Shown one piece after another: positions 12,401-23,487 of a stretch of 64,000 nucleotides of DNA. The position numbers were made by a program, and so were the translations under genes. How positions within the stretch are numbered: the stretch's first letter is position 1; each line of letters begins with the position of its first letter. The DNA is from Smittia aterrima (taxonomy: Eukaryota; Arthropoda; Insecta; Diptera; Chironomidae), in assembly GCA_033063855.1 (NCBI GenBank), contig CP093829.1:6520243-6584242 (forward strand). Direction: 5' to 3'. The notes below the pieces were generated by a model. It saw only the letters and a list, made by a program, of their open reading frames with translations. It searched no databases and was not told where the DNA came from.

Positions 12401-13998
12401 GGGCAACTGGTTTAAGAACGCGTTGAAAAGCAATCCCGTCGTTCAGGTAGAGCTTTTTGAAAACAATCTATAAATTAAGTACTTCAAGTTTCACTCGAAA
12501 CTGTAAACGCGTAATCTGCCTACTTGAGGTATAAAGAGAGAGAGAAGAAGAATTTGCCCAAAAACAACTTTGAATTCCATAAAAACTTCCACTTGTCTCT
12601 TCCACCTCGGCGATCCTCTTCAATCTTCTTTTCTTGAGAAGGTCTTGTAAAAACAATAAATTCATTTGAAAATTTCGTAAGCCCAGTGTGCCAGGCTTTT
12701 AGGGGATGGGATTAGGACCTTTATTACCCGATAGAGGTTGGCACTTGCAGGTGTGAGTGCTGATATGACGAGTGCTGAGCTTTATGGCACAGAATACCGT
12801 TCACTCTTTACTTAATTAATGTGTCCGTTCGATACATTGACAAGCGATTATATCTTAAGAAGTCCTCGATGCGATCGTCGACTGTGCACCTGATTTAACA
12901 GAATAACACTCTCTCGTTCATTTAAAAAGGGAAGGAAGAGAAATTTGCATTAGGGGTCGTCTCTTTTTAAAATGCGACATGTGTAAAAAATATTTATTTT
13001 CGTAATTCAACCCCTCTCATCTCACTTCTTTTCAAATTGCAACTCATCGAGGGATGAAAACGTTCATCAACCCCTGCGTACACTTTAATTCCCTTGTTGC
13101 ACTTCCACCATTTGATCGAGAGTTTGCTCGCGATTGAAATTGTCACAGTTGTGTAATCAAATAAGGAAAAACTGCACTGCCACATTTTTATTAGCAGTCG
13201 ACTACAATTTCCCTTCGAATTCGAGGAGGAAGGAAATAAAATGTCGATTTAAACGCTTGGAAAGCGATTGAGAATAATTCTCTTTTCTCTAACACGCCAT
13301 GCGATGCCTTGCGATGGGTTTCATTAAGATAAACAAATGATTTAAAATACATTTTTTTTCGGGCGAAAGACCATTTTAAGTAAATATTAGACAGAATTAG
13401 AATTTCTTCTCTAAACAATGAAAGATTGTTTTATAAAGTTTTTACTTAAGGTGCTAGATGAAACTTGATTTCTAACTTATCCGCGGAAGTTTTCTCCGTC
13501 TCCTCAACAAATTATTGTACATATGTTTGAAGTTCTTTTTTTTTCTCTTGAAGCCGATGTCTAATTCACATTTGCGTTGTGTCAATAGAAAAATAAAATT
13601 CTCACTCGTTATATTTGGTGAGAAGCGTAAACACGGAGAATTGTCGAGCAGTCAAAAAATTGTTCCATTTGTTGCATCTTTTCCATTGAATGGAGGGAAG
13701 GAGATTTCTAAGGATCTCGAAGAGATCGTTGCATTGTTCGACAATGAAAAGAAGTTTTTCTTCTCTTTCGTTTGTAATAAGATCCTCCGAAGAAGAAAAC
13801 CAAGAAATGGGATTGAGGATGTCTTTTTGAAGCTTCGATCGGTATCCTTTCAAAGAGAAAATAAAATAATTCTCAGAAATGTCTTTCATCAAAAAAATAT
13901 TCGAGAAGAATGTTGTGATCGCTTAAGAATTATTGAACGCGCCATCTTGCCTACAAAATGATTTTGTTGTCCGGATGGGTCAAAAATACCATAAAGCG

Positions 13999-14006
13999 TG
14001 ACGTCA
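13999..14006. promoter_or_regulatory. CRE palindrome TGACGTCA
   Basis: Exact match to the CREB/ATF full site. Others lie at 6686-6693, 14660-14667 and 55392-55399 in non-coding DNA. Functional use is not shown. Confidence 0.3.
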
Positions 14007-14659
14007 CTGTCGCAAAGAGCTTAAGGAAGAGCGAAGCTAAGTGAGTCAATCGTCAATAGTTTGGTGCGAAAGGCAGAGTGTTTATGAGACAAAAACTCAC
14101 TCAAGATTCCGAGAACAATTATTAAAAATCACACAAAGCAGGTACTTTAAAATGAAGAGCAAGAAGAAGCCGAAGAAGACGACGTGAAGTGAACACAAAA
14201 AAAAATATAAAACAAATTCCTAAACAGCCATTTTCTTTCATGTTCGCTTCTTCCTTCTCTTCGCTGCTGTTGCTCCATCAATTCATTTCTCGATTCTAAG
14301 CAAGACGAGCAGCGTCTACGTTAATTGAATACCTCGCAGGAAATTGTGATAGATACGAGAGATAAAACATAAAAAATCTCTTCAAAAGAGATCAAAGATC
14401 CACCACTCGACAAGTCTCTTGAGACGTTGTTGCTCCAATCGACAATTACAAACATTTTTATGAAGAGTTAAGTCGTTAAGTCGAAATGATAAAAGAAAAA
14501 AAAACGAAACGCGTTCTTAAAATACTTCAATGTCTTTGATTATAATTAATTTCCTCTTTCTACTGGTCTGTGTGTTATGAATCAATTGTTGGCTCTGATA
14601 GATTGCCGCACCAAAAAAAAATTGTTGTTATCTAAAACTCTTATCATCTACTCTCGGCT

Positions 14660-14667
14660 TGACGTCA
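14660..14667. promoter_or_regulatory. CRE palindrome TGACGTCA
   Basis: Second exact CREB/ATF full site, about 660 bp from the previous one in the presumed upstream region of aop. Confidence 0.3.
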
Positions 14668-16986
14668 GTGACAATGTCGCTTTCGCTGCTTCTTATTCTC
14701 TTCAGTAACAAAGTCTTTTTGGGTTATTTTTGGGCAAGTCCAACAAAGCTTAGCCTGCTGTCGATTTGTTTATATTCTTTAAGAAAAAAGAGATATGACG
14801 AGCAAGTTTATTATTTTGATAAAACAAATAGGCACGAGTGTTAGCTGATAAGGTAATCGGATGGGAAAGAAACTAAGGAAAGGGTTGTAAACGCCACTGT
14901 TCGCTACTCTGATCTACTAACGACGATAACTACATCAACTTGCTCTCGTTATCTTCAAACTTGTAAGCAGTAGAAGATACAACGTTCGTGTCCAACGGAA
15001 ATGAATTCGCAACTTTAAATTCGGAAACTATTTTGTCTTGAAGAGTTCAGTTCAAGCTCGAAGCTCTTTTTTTTCGGCAAGCGATTACGGCGAAGAGGAA
15101 ATATTACTTCGACGGTGATTAATCGATGTGAGAACACATACTTGATTGAGTACGCACACTGCTGCTTGAAAACAGGAATTAAATCGTACACGGTGATCGT
15201 CAGAAGGCGCAAAGCAAGCGCTGAATGCTTAACGGGTTTTTTTTTCTTTTCTGTTTCAATTTGTTATTTCAATCTCTTGGCGGAAAAGAATCTTAAACAT
15301 TTTTTCCTCTTTATTCTGTAGAGTGACGTAAATACGATATTTTTTCGATTCGAATCGATCTGTTGAGGAAGTTTGTGAAACAGGTAGAATATCCGCGCGG
15401 AATGTATTTTATTTGAATATACAACATTTACCTTAGCAATAATAAATAGACGATTAGAATGTTCACACAGCTCAAGTAATTAATGGATCGATTTCTTTCT
15501 AAAAGCAGCGCGAACGGAACATTAGTCGATCGAAGAAGTTGATCGCCTGCTTCGAAAAAGATATTCCGATTTAATCTTTTAACCTTGAAGTGTTGTTCAC
15601 CCGGCAATATCTAAACGTGAAAAAAAGATAAACTTTTTGTTTGTTATGTCAGCTCTTCTATGCTCGCTGCTGAAGAATTCTTCTTTGTCGAAGCTCTAAT
15701 ATCAAAATTATTTATGCTGATTAAGGGAGTAAGGTTTTTAATTGGAATGAAAGAGAATCCGAGCCTGGAAATGTGCATACGAAATCAATTCGATTCAGGT
15801 TAGCTCGAAATATTTTTCATGTTGCACATTTCTACCTTTTTTCACTCGAAAGAGCTCGTCGCGACCCGCGAGTGGGAAATAAGAAGAAAAGTGTGGAAAT
15901 AAAAAACGAAAATCTAGCGATTATTGAGTTTACTTTGCCGCTGAAAAATTATTCAATCTGATGAGCATGTGAAAACTTTATACACTCGCGACTGCAACGA
16001 ATCTTATGAATACGAGACGAAAACAGTTCTTTCGGTTTTATTGAGCGTAAAAAAAACTTTGTGAGAGTAGAGAAACAAAGCGGAAATAAGTTATTTGCAA
16101 AATGACCTCGCAATGTGTGTCTGAGTTTAAAATAAACGAAAAGAACATTTTCTCGGCAGGAAGAGAAAGAGTTTTTTTTTCGCTTAACGTGGAAAAGTGA
16201 TTTTTTATCTTTATTTAAAGCAACTGAATCTGCGTTCAAGCTTGTGTTGAGTGCTCTGTTGCTGCTTCTTATAGAACATTTTTCTACGAATGTAGAGAAA
16301 CTTGTACAAGCTAAACATGCGGAAATCGCAATAGCTCTAGAAGAGGAGGAGGGAAGGGCATGGCGAGAAACGTCTGTCGTCATTCGAATTGGTTTGAAAT
16401 TTCCCGAGCCACTCGCTTGTCTTATCAGAATTCTTCTTATCGCGTGCATGTATCACTGTTTGTTTCCGCATATAAAATGTCAAAGTGGCAACCGTAAACT
16501 GCAACCGAACTGTTCCCGTGCGGATGTATTTGTATATGTAACCAAATGGCTTACAATCGATGAATAGGAGGAAAAAAAAGCAGACACAGGGCAATAAGGA
16601 AGTTAAATTGCTTGCATATTCTCAATAAGACTGAAAAGCTTTTGAACGTTCTGCTCTGCATGGGCGTTTACGAAAATGACGGAATCTCATCACCTTCCTT
16701 CGCACGAAATAAATTTACAATTATCGAACCGAACCTGCTGCGGTAATTTAAACTCTAAAGTGTACATAACATCTCGAATGAAACAATTTTTCTCTTTTTC
16801 TTTTAAAGAAAAATTATGTAAACCGAATTTCTTAAACGCCCATACTACGCCTGGTGGATTGAGCAGCTCGAAAAAAAAAAGTTTAAAATCTCAGGCAAAG
16901 AAGAAATGTTGATGATGATGATGATGTTTACTTCACATTATTCAGTTTCCGTTTAAACCGGTTCTGGCTGTGAATGTGTGGAAGCA

Positions 16987-17059
16987 CGAATTCTTTCGAA
17001 AGCGTAGAAATTATTTAAGATCCACGAAAGAATTCGAGTGAACCCTTTTTTCTACGCTT
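16987..17059. repeat. Two interleaved perfect inverted repeats (A-B-A'-B')
   Basis: A, CGAATTCTTTCG at 16987-16998, is perfectly complementary to A' at 17025-17036. B, AAGCGTAGAAA at 17000-17010, is complementary to B' at 17049-17059. The A-B-A'-B' order is the topology of an H-type pseudoknot rather than nested hairpins. The element lies about 590 bp before the aop coding exon. Confidence 0.7.
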
Positions 17060-17655
17060 AGGACACAAGAGATTAATTGTAAGACTTCATCAGACAACTC
17101 TTCGTTTTGTTATCTGTTGCCTACTCCTCGCTCGTCACTTACTTAATATGTGTCACGCGTAGTTCAAAACATTTGACTTCGAATATCAATGCTGAATCCA
17201 TAGAAAGTAAAACGAGAAACGTTAATTGCATTACGACATGCTGGAACGACTTGAGAAAGACAAAAGCAGAAATCACGGAGCAGAAATCGCGGGGTTGGAT
17301 CTTTTTTACTTTTTTTATTTTTCGTTTCTTAACAGGAAACGTTCTCACGCGTGCATCTAAACGCTGAGTGTTGCTTTGCTTCAAAAAGCAAAGTTTCTTT
17401 TTATAAAACTGTAAACACAATCGGAAAAAAACCAGTCAAGTAAAAAGCAAGAGAGAAGAACATGGCGTGAGAAAAAGAAGACTTTTATAAAAATCAATTT
17501 CCGTTCTAAACCTGAATGAGCGGAAGTTCTGAAGAAGACTGAGCGGTCATGATGATGACTTTGAACGCAACACTGACAACTAATTGTCTTACAATTACAA
17601 TCTTCGTTTTATTAACGAAATATTTTTCTTTTTTCTCTTTACAGTTTATAACAAA

Positions 17656-19737
17656 ATGAAACTGTTACCGATTCCTTTATCGCCATTGAATGGGCCACCT
17701 TTGGGAATGTGGAGCTCTGACTGGCTGTGGCGTTATCCATCAGCACCACCAAGTCCATTAGCTGAGCTTAAGACTCAACTGCCGACTCAATTATCAACCG
17801 ACCCTCGAATTTGGTCACGCGGAGATGTTGTCATCTTCCTGAGGTGGACTGAGCGTGAATTTGATTTGCCCAAATTTGAATTGGATTTGTTTCAAATGAA
17901 CGGCAAAGCGATTTGTCTACTGACAAAGAACGATTTAGCTGAGAGATGTCCAGGCGCTGGCGATATTATTCACAATGTTCTTCAACTGTTGATTCGCGAC
18001 GCACAATCACTTCATCGACATCTGCCCAACAGTCCCGTGACGCCAACAGGTCGTTATCCGCTTTCTCCACATAGCCATCCGCCAACTCCTAACTGGAGCT
18101 CATTGGCGCCACCAGACAATCCATTCTACGCCAGTCATTTACAACATTTCATGGCATCAAACTCTGTCACCTTGAGTCCAGCTCCATCGCTCGAGTCACA
18201 GGCCGGAAGTCCGCCACAGAATCAACAAGAAACAGCATCGACAGTCTTCCCATCAAACGGAAATTCAGAGAATGATCGATCAACTCAGAATAGAGAAACA
18301 ATGGAAACATTAAGCGGCAGTGACTCTGCTGGAAATTCAAGTAATCAAGCCGGAACTAGCTCCGGCAGCAGTAGCCATCAAAGTGATTCAGAAGAAGAGA
18401 CTTCAAACAACTACAAAAGCAAAGCTTCGAAGCTTCTTCCGCCACCAATCAATCAAACCCATTCATCTACATTCAATCATCATCATCATCAGCATCAAAG
18501 TCCACCAGTGACTCCATCGAATGTGAAAGAAGTGACAGAAAGTTTACTTCTGAAGCAGCAACAAGTGCAAAAGCAACTTGGCCTCGAGTATTCGCAGCAC
18601 AATCTGTTTTTCAACTACCAAAACGATTTTACCAACAACGCGGGAACACCAAGCGGATCAAGCAGTGCAAGTCCATCGACACCCACAACACCAAGCTTCA
18701 TGTCGGTCAAGAGGGAATTTTTCCCTGACACGCCAACAGAACCTAACACAAGTGAGTTGATAAATCAAGAAAAAAAAGAATAAAATATTTAAACAATTAA
18801 ATCTTTTTTCAGACGGTCGCCTTCTGTGGGATTTCCTCCAACAATTGCTTAACGATCACCAACAGCGCTACAGCAATTACATTGCATGGAAGTGTCGTGA
18901 CACTGGCGTTTTCAAGATTGTTGATCCAGCTGGATTAGCAAAGCTTTGGGGAATTCAAAAGAATCATTTGTCGATGAACTACGATAAGATGAGCCGTGCC
19001 TTAAGATATTATTATCGCGTGAACATTTTGAGGAAAGTTCAGGGCGAACGACATTGTTACCAGTAAGTTCTTGATTCGCAATCTCTTGATCATGATTTTT
19101 AATATTTCAACTTTATAGATTCTTGAGAAATCCAAGTGAATTAAAAAGCATCAAGAACATTTCACTTCTAAGACAATCGATGGCCAACAATAACAACAAC
19201 CAACAGCAATCAACAGTTCAGACACATCAGTCGTCAGCAAATTCAGCTGCTGCCCTTCAAGCTTCAGCCTTAGCAAGTTTACTACCACAAAGTACAAATT
19301 TACATCAACTCACAGCCGCGCTTGTTCAAAACAGCAAAATAGAATACAATCTGAACAACAAGAATGATGACGAGCCAACTGATTTGACAACATCAAGCAT
19401 GTCATCGGAGAGAAAGTTCATCAAGAACGAAGCTGCCGATTGTTATCCGTAAGTCAAACATCGAATCATCCAAACTAACAAAAAATATAATTCTAACGTT
19501 TCATAATCTTCTCTCAGATTAATTCGTGGCTCAAACGGTCTAACAACCATTCAATTGTTGCGACAACACCAAGAAAGCATATCACAGCATTTAGCAAATT
19601 CACAATCACCATCATCTTCCCCCACATCACTCTACCCTCCCATCCATCACTTGTCGTTGCAGAAAGACCACAACTCAACGAACAGCCAATGTGATGATGA
19701 AGATATGCCAACAGACTTGAGAAAGAACTACGACTGA
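17656..19737 (+). CDS. aop: Anterior open / Yan, PNT-ETS transcriptional repressor (ETV6/7 family)
   Basis: Exons 17656-18751 (the exon itself begins after the acceptor at 17644), 18813-19062, 19119-19448, 19518-19737; 631 aa. Residues about 47-118 are a Pointed/SAM domain (REFDLPKFELDLFQMNGKA; CPGAGDIIHNVLQ). Residues about 366-455 are the ETS DNA-binding domain (LLWDFLQQLLND, IVDPAGLAKLWG, MSRALRYYYR). The MAPK target region is kept (HLPNSPVTPTGRYPLSPHS, which includes the main Yan site) and two PTDL motifs, near 533 and at the C terminus, resemble CtBP-binding sites. Yan polymerises through its PNT domain and represses receptor-tyrosine-kinase target genes until MAPK causes its export. The exon junction EPNT|NGRLLWDF matches Drosophila. 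The start is the first in-frame ATG; a few extra residues from an upstream exon are possible. Convergent with NTHL1. Confidence 0.93.
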
Positions 19738-20652
19738 GCTCATTCAAAAACCGGGAGAAGAGTTCATCTTACGCAAAATTGCGAGCATGTGATTTAGATC
19801 GATAAACATTTTTTTGAAGAAGAATTTGAAGTTTAGAAACGTTGAAAGCACAGCTTTAACAACTTTTTAGCGGGGAATGTATATTTTGAGTTCTTGATCC
19901 ACGCTGCTGAAGAAGACAGCAACGAAAAGAAGCTTTTGACGAACAAACGAAGAGTTTATATATAAAAGAAATGATTGATACAATAAACAATGTGCCAACT
20001 CTACAATTTAATTTTAAGAAATGAAAGCTTCACCATTATCCTCTTGACACAAGTTTTTAAAGCGAAAGTGAAGCTTTTTACAATAAGAAAAGATGAGAAC
20101 AGAGATAATCATTTAATCTAGAGCATTAAGCGATGAAATTCTTTACTTAGAGAGATGAACGAAATTTTAAAGTTTAACAAGATTGTTTTCTGATAAGAGA
20201 GTTTTAAGAGAAATTAATCGTAAGATTGTGTTCAACATTTTTCTTTTTCTTTTCTGTCGTCCTAGAGTCGTGCCAAACCGTTTGGTGTATGCTTTACTAT
20301 AAAAAAAATCTTCCTTTTGATGTCTTCCTGTTTAACAACATTCCCTTCATCAATCACCATTTTCTTAGTTAAACTCGGAAGTGAATTTTCTTATCGAGAT
20401 GGTGAAGTAGAGCTGGGCTTCCCATGATTTTTCAGTTTATGTGGAAAGTGATAATAATTATGATTTGTGGACTCTTCCTTGCAATTTCTTTTTGACGATG
20501 ATTTTGTATTAAAAAAAACTTAGATCTTTTAAGAATAAAGTATTTTTCATTTTATTAATTTTGTGAAATTTGATTTTCTTCCATTAGACGCAAGAACTAA
20601 TTTTAAGCTTAAACATTGAGAAAATAAAAAAAGTTTAATTCAGATTCAAAAT
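19738..20652 (+). other. aop 3' untranslated region
   Basis: A/T-rich sequence after the aop stop with AATAAA at 19982-19987 and again at 20534-20539. The second lies just before the convergent NTHL1 stop, so the two 3' ends may nearly meet. No other gene is seen. Confidence 0.5.
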
Positions 20653-21611
20653 TTATTTCTTTGCTTTTCCTTTCGGTGAGACATCCTTGAAAGCTGATGG
20701 ACAGATTTTCTGATTGAGACATTCAGAGCATTTGGGAGACTTTGCTGAACAGATTTGTTGGCCAAAGCCGACGAGAAGTAAATTCACTTCTGACCAGAGA
20801 GAGAATGGCAACCAACTTTCAAGCTCGATTCGTGTTTTGTCAGCATCTGTGGTTGGCTTAGAAACCCATTTCAATCGATTAGCAATTCGATGGCAGTGAA
20901 TATCGACGCCAATTCCACTGACAATATTCCAAGCAGCTTTCATGCAAATGTGAGCCATTTTAGGACCAACTCCAGGAAGCTTTCTAAGTAACTCGACTGT
21001 GTTTGGGATGTCTCCATCATATTCGTTGATTAATATGCGAGACGCCTCTTTGATATGCTTCGCCTTTGTCTTATAGAATCCTACCGGTTTTAGAAGATTT
21101 TCTGTGACAGATAAATCAGCGCTTGCCAAGATTTCCGGTGTGAATCCGATCGATTTGAGTTTCTGACAGGCCGCGAATGTTATTTCTAAGAATGGGGAAG
21201 CAACTTTGAACTTGTTCTACAAGTTTATTCTTAAACGATTTGTTACCATCCTTAGTTTGTGACGACAACATTAGAGAAACAAGAATTTGGAATCTTTTTG
21301 TTTTTTCATCGGCAGCATCTGAAATTTTAATTTGACATGAAATGATTCATTGATTTTTAGATGACAGACCATCGAAGCATCTCTCGCAGCCCATTGAATC
21401 GACAGGAGCATCAAAGTCTTTCCTCATTTCTCGGATATTCTCTAAAATTTCCTTCCAATGTTTTGGTTCGAATTTCACATTTTTTGCCGCTGAAATTTTA
21501 ATTTCCGTAAACAAATCGAAATAATTTTAATTTCATTTTACCAGAGTTAGACACTGACTCGTCTTCAAACGCAATTTCCACGCGTTTATTTGCTTTCTTT
21601 CCGGTACTCAT
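20653..21611 (-). CDS. NTHL1: Endonuclease III homologue, bifunctional DNA glycosylase/AP lyase
   Basis: Four exons on the minus strand: 21611-21542, 21489-21370, 21318-21247, 21185-20653; 264 aa. The enzyme removes oxidised pyrimidines in base-excision repair and cuts the abasic strand. The helix-hairpin-helix motif LPGVGPKMAH carries the catalytic lysine (K163). VDIHCHRIANRL holds the catalytic aspartate (D182). Four cysteines (233, 240, 243, 249; C-x6-C-x2-C-x5-C) ligate the 4Fe-4S cluster. Also conserved are APVDSMGCERC and the LMLSSQTKD segment. The N-terminal extension is short compared with human NTHL1, with a Lys/Arg cluster (GKKANKR) that could target nucleus or mitochondria. It diverges from the AROS homologue across 161 bp. 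Confidence 0.93.
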
Positions 21612-21772
21612 TTTAATTAATTTCGCGCGGCGAAACAAATTTAACATTTGAACACGATTGATGCTCAATAATTGTGAACGCTCCCCTTAGCTCGAGTCTA
21701 ATCCGACATCTAGTTCGGATTATTTTGTTTTTCCCTTTCACACGTTTTCCGCATTTAATTAATTAATAAGAA
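21612..21772. promoter_or_regulatory. Shared divergent promoter of NTHL1 and the AROS homologue
   Basis: Only 161 bp separate the two start codons on opposite strands, so both promoters and 5' UTRs must fit here. No TATA box or DRE core is evident; this looks like a TATA-less housekeeping promoter. Inference from spacing. Confidence 0.55.
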
Positions 21773-22176
21773 ATGTCGTTATCCTTGGCGAAAAAGAGTA
21801 TGCGAGAGTTTGATTTGATTGATGGATCATCTCGTAAAATCAAAAAGAAGAAGCAGAGCAAGTCGTTAATTAAGGAATCCAACAACAGCCAAGAAGAAAC
21901 AATCAAGAAATTATTGTTATTGAATACTTCAAATCTCGACGAAAAGATTTCAAGAAAAGTAAGATCTTTGATTTGTTTTGAAACTTAATATTCATTCAAA
22001 AACATTTTTAGCTCATGAGAAAAGCAACAAGTTCCAAACGAAAAGTAATCAAATGTGGAGGAAAATCAAAGAAGAATGAACCATCAGATGAATTAGAAGA
22101 AAAACCAGCAGATGAAGCAATCTTCACAGAAGAAGATTTCGCGAAGTTTGCAGAAGAATATATTCCAGATTCTTAG
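21773..22176 (+). CDS. RPS19BP1: RPS19BP1 / AROS homologue (active regulator of SIRT1; 40S processome factor)
   Basis: Two exons, 21773-21958 and 22012-22176, giving 116 aa. The C-terminal motif FTEEDFAKFAEEY closely matches the conserved end of vertebrate AROS (FTEEDFQKFQQEY). The remainder is Lys-rich and low complexity (KIKKKKQSKS), as in the family. The vertebrate protein binds RPS19 and acts in nucleolar small-subunit assembly; it was also reported to modulate SIRT1. The short size and basic character fit. The gene diverges from NTHL1 and ends 48 bp before the convergent SMS gene; ATTAAA at 22184-22189 is its likely poly(A) signal. Identification rests mainly on the C-terminal motif and on length. 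Confidence 0.75.
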
Positions 22177-22183
22177 TTGTGTA

Positions 22184-22197
22184 ATTAAAAATTTATT
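22184..22197. terminator. Opposed poly(A) signals of the AROS and SMS genes
   Basis: ATTAAA at 22184-22189 on the plus strand and AATAAA at 22197-22192 on the minus strand lie in the 48 bp between the two stop codons, so the transcripts should overlap at their 3' ends. Confidence 0.5.
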
Positions 22198-22224
22198 CAA
22201 TTTATCTAATTTACTTTTGCGTTT

Positions 22225-23487
22225 TCAAATTTGTGTTGAAAAGGCTTTACGATTTCTTATTAAATTCAATGGCCAGGGTAGTTCGAATTCATTCGTCAGT
22301 CGATTAGGGTTCTTCTCGAGGAAGTTAAATATAAATGACCACCATTCCTTGTTCAAGTGGGTCCGATTACTCGTGCCAGCGCAATGCACTAGACTGTGAT
22401 AAGTCCAAAAGGTTCTCGTTGTAATAAAATATGCGACGATCACATCAATAGAATAATGAGAGTGAGAGATGAGAAGAAATAATATTCCCGTGATCGCGTT
22501 AAGTTGCGCGAGAAAATGTAGCAGCTTCAGTTTGCTTGGCGTGTCTAAATTGAAGAGAAACATGCTAATGAGCCAACAACCTTGTACTTAATTGACTAAT
22601 ACTTACATTCACCTACAATCAATGCACACATGATGAGAATTGCTGTGTGGCCGGAAAATATTGAATCACCGCAAAAAACATGCTTATTATTAATGGAAAG
22701 TCCCATTCCCTGAATCAGCGCCGAAACTCTTTTGATGATGTCAACGGTCGATGTCGCGTTGCTTTGCGCCGCGCAATAATACGTCTTCGATGAGATGGGG
22801 AGAACGGTGACGTAGTAACATATTCCGCGATAGAGATACAAGATGCCCAGAATGAAGAAAACTCGTTTCGCGATCGTGAAACTGAGAGTAAACAAATCAA
22901 AAGATAAAAACGTCACATTCACAGTGAAACAAGGGCGATCACGGTCAAATCTTATTCTGCTTACCGATGCTTGTGAAAAAACATGAGAATAATACAAAAA
23001 TACACTCCGATCATAATTTGATACTCCGAGACATTCAACAGAAAGTCAACATTTTTTACATTGTCTAAGAACACATCAGGTAACGGTTTATAGATTTTAC
23101 GATCTGGTATACGATCGTGAGTGAGCGCGAGCGTTATGGTTGAGACTAAAAGGCCGACGCACATAAACAGGAAAGCGACAAGTGCCTTTTGTCGTTCCTC
23201 CACTGAAAATTGCGACTGCTCACGTTCAGCAATCATTTTGACTGCTAATACATTGCCGCTCTCTGTCTGCCAAGACTCATCAACATCAACGGAGGAGATT
23301 GTATCGATTCTATTTTCATTCACGGCAGAATGTGATATCTCTCTGCTTCTCTCAGCATTACTACTGGAGGTGTTGCCTTCAAGCTCCTACAAAAACAACA
23401 TAGCGAAAAATATTTGCGTAAACCTGATCTTTTTTTCTATAAACTTACTTCGTAGTCTGATCGGCTTTGAAAGAAAATTCGAGACAT
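22225..23487 (-). CDS. Sphingomyelin synthase family enzyme (ceramide phosphotransferase) without SAM domain
   Basis: Four exons on the minus strand: 23487-23449, 23386-22965, 22881-22607, 22544-22225; 351 aa. It is a polytopic ER/Golgi membrane protein. The catalytic triad is visible: H232 in IFSGHTAIL, and H275 and D279 in SHSHYSIDVIVAYFITTR. Other family segments are ILYLYRGICYYVTVLP, CGDSIFSGHT, GEYTP and ITTRTFWTYHSL. Family enzymes move a phosphocholine or phosphoethanolamine head group from a glycerophospholipid to ceramide. The N terminus is only about 60 residues of polar sequence before the first membrane span and shows no SAM domain, unlike SMSr. Which head group is used cannot be read from sequence. 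An AATAAA on the minus strand at 22197-22192 would place its 3' end in the AROS gene. Confidence 0.88.

Larger units (their letters stand above)
9495..17644. other. Gene-poor 8.1-kb region upstream of aop
   Basis: I see no exon here that I can support. The left edge is the promoter side of the minus-strand secreted-protein gene. The rest probably holds the aop promoter, untranslated exons and enhancers, since the aop coding exon begins directly after a splice acceptor and needs an upstream exon. Two full CRE palindromes lie at 13999-14006 and 14660-14667, and two interleaved inverted repeats at 16987-17059. The longest open frames (13515-13961 +, 15949-16449 -) have no recognisable domain. 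Confidence 0.5.

Noticed and set aside
13515..13961. 148-aa open frame on + upstream of aop
   Set aside because: Phe/Lys/Arg-rich translation of A/T-rich DNA with no domain and no splice partners, and a long overlapping frame on the other strand.
15949..16449. 166-aa open frame on - upstream of aop, overlapped by a 107-aa frame on +
   Set aside because: Ser/Arg/Phe-rich with no recognisable family, signal peptide or splice context; overlapping frames on both strands suggest a chance stop-poor patch.
16909..16926. Short (GAT)n run upstream of aop, and a similar run near 26445
   Set aside because: Five to six units only; ordinary microsatellite level.
18479..18498. His-rich (CAT)n tract in the aop coding exon
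   Set aside because: Codes for a normal low-complexity spacer in the disordered middle of Yan; no sign of an unusual expansion.
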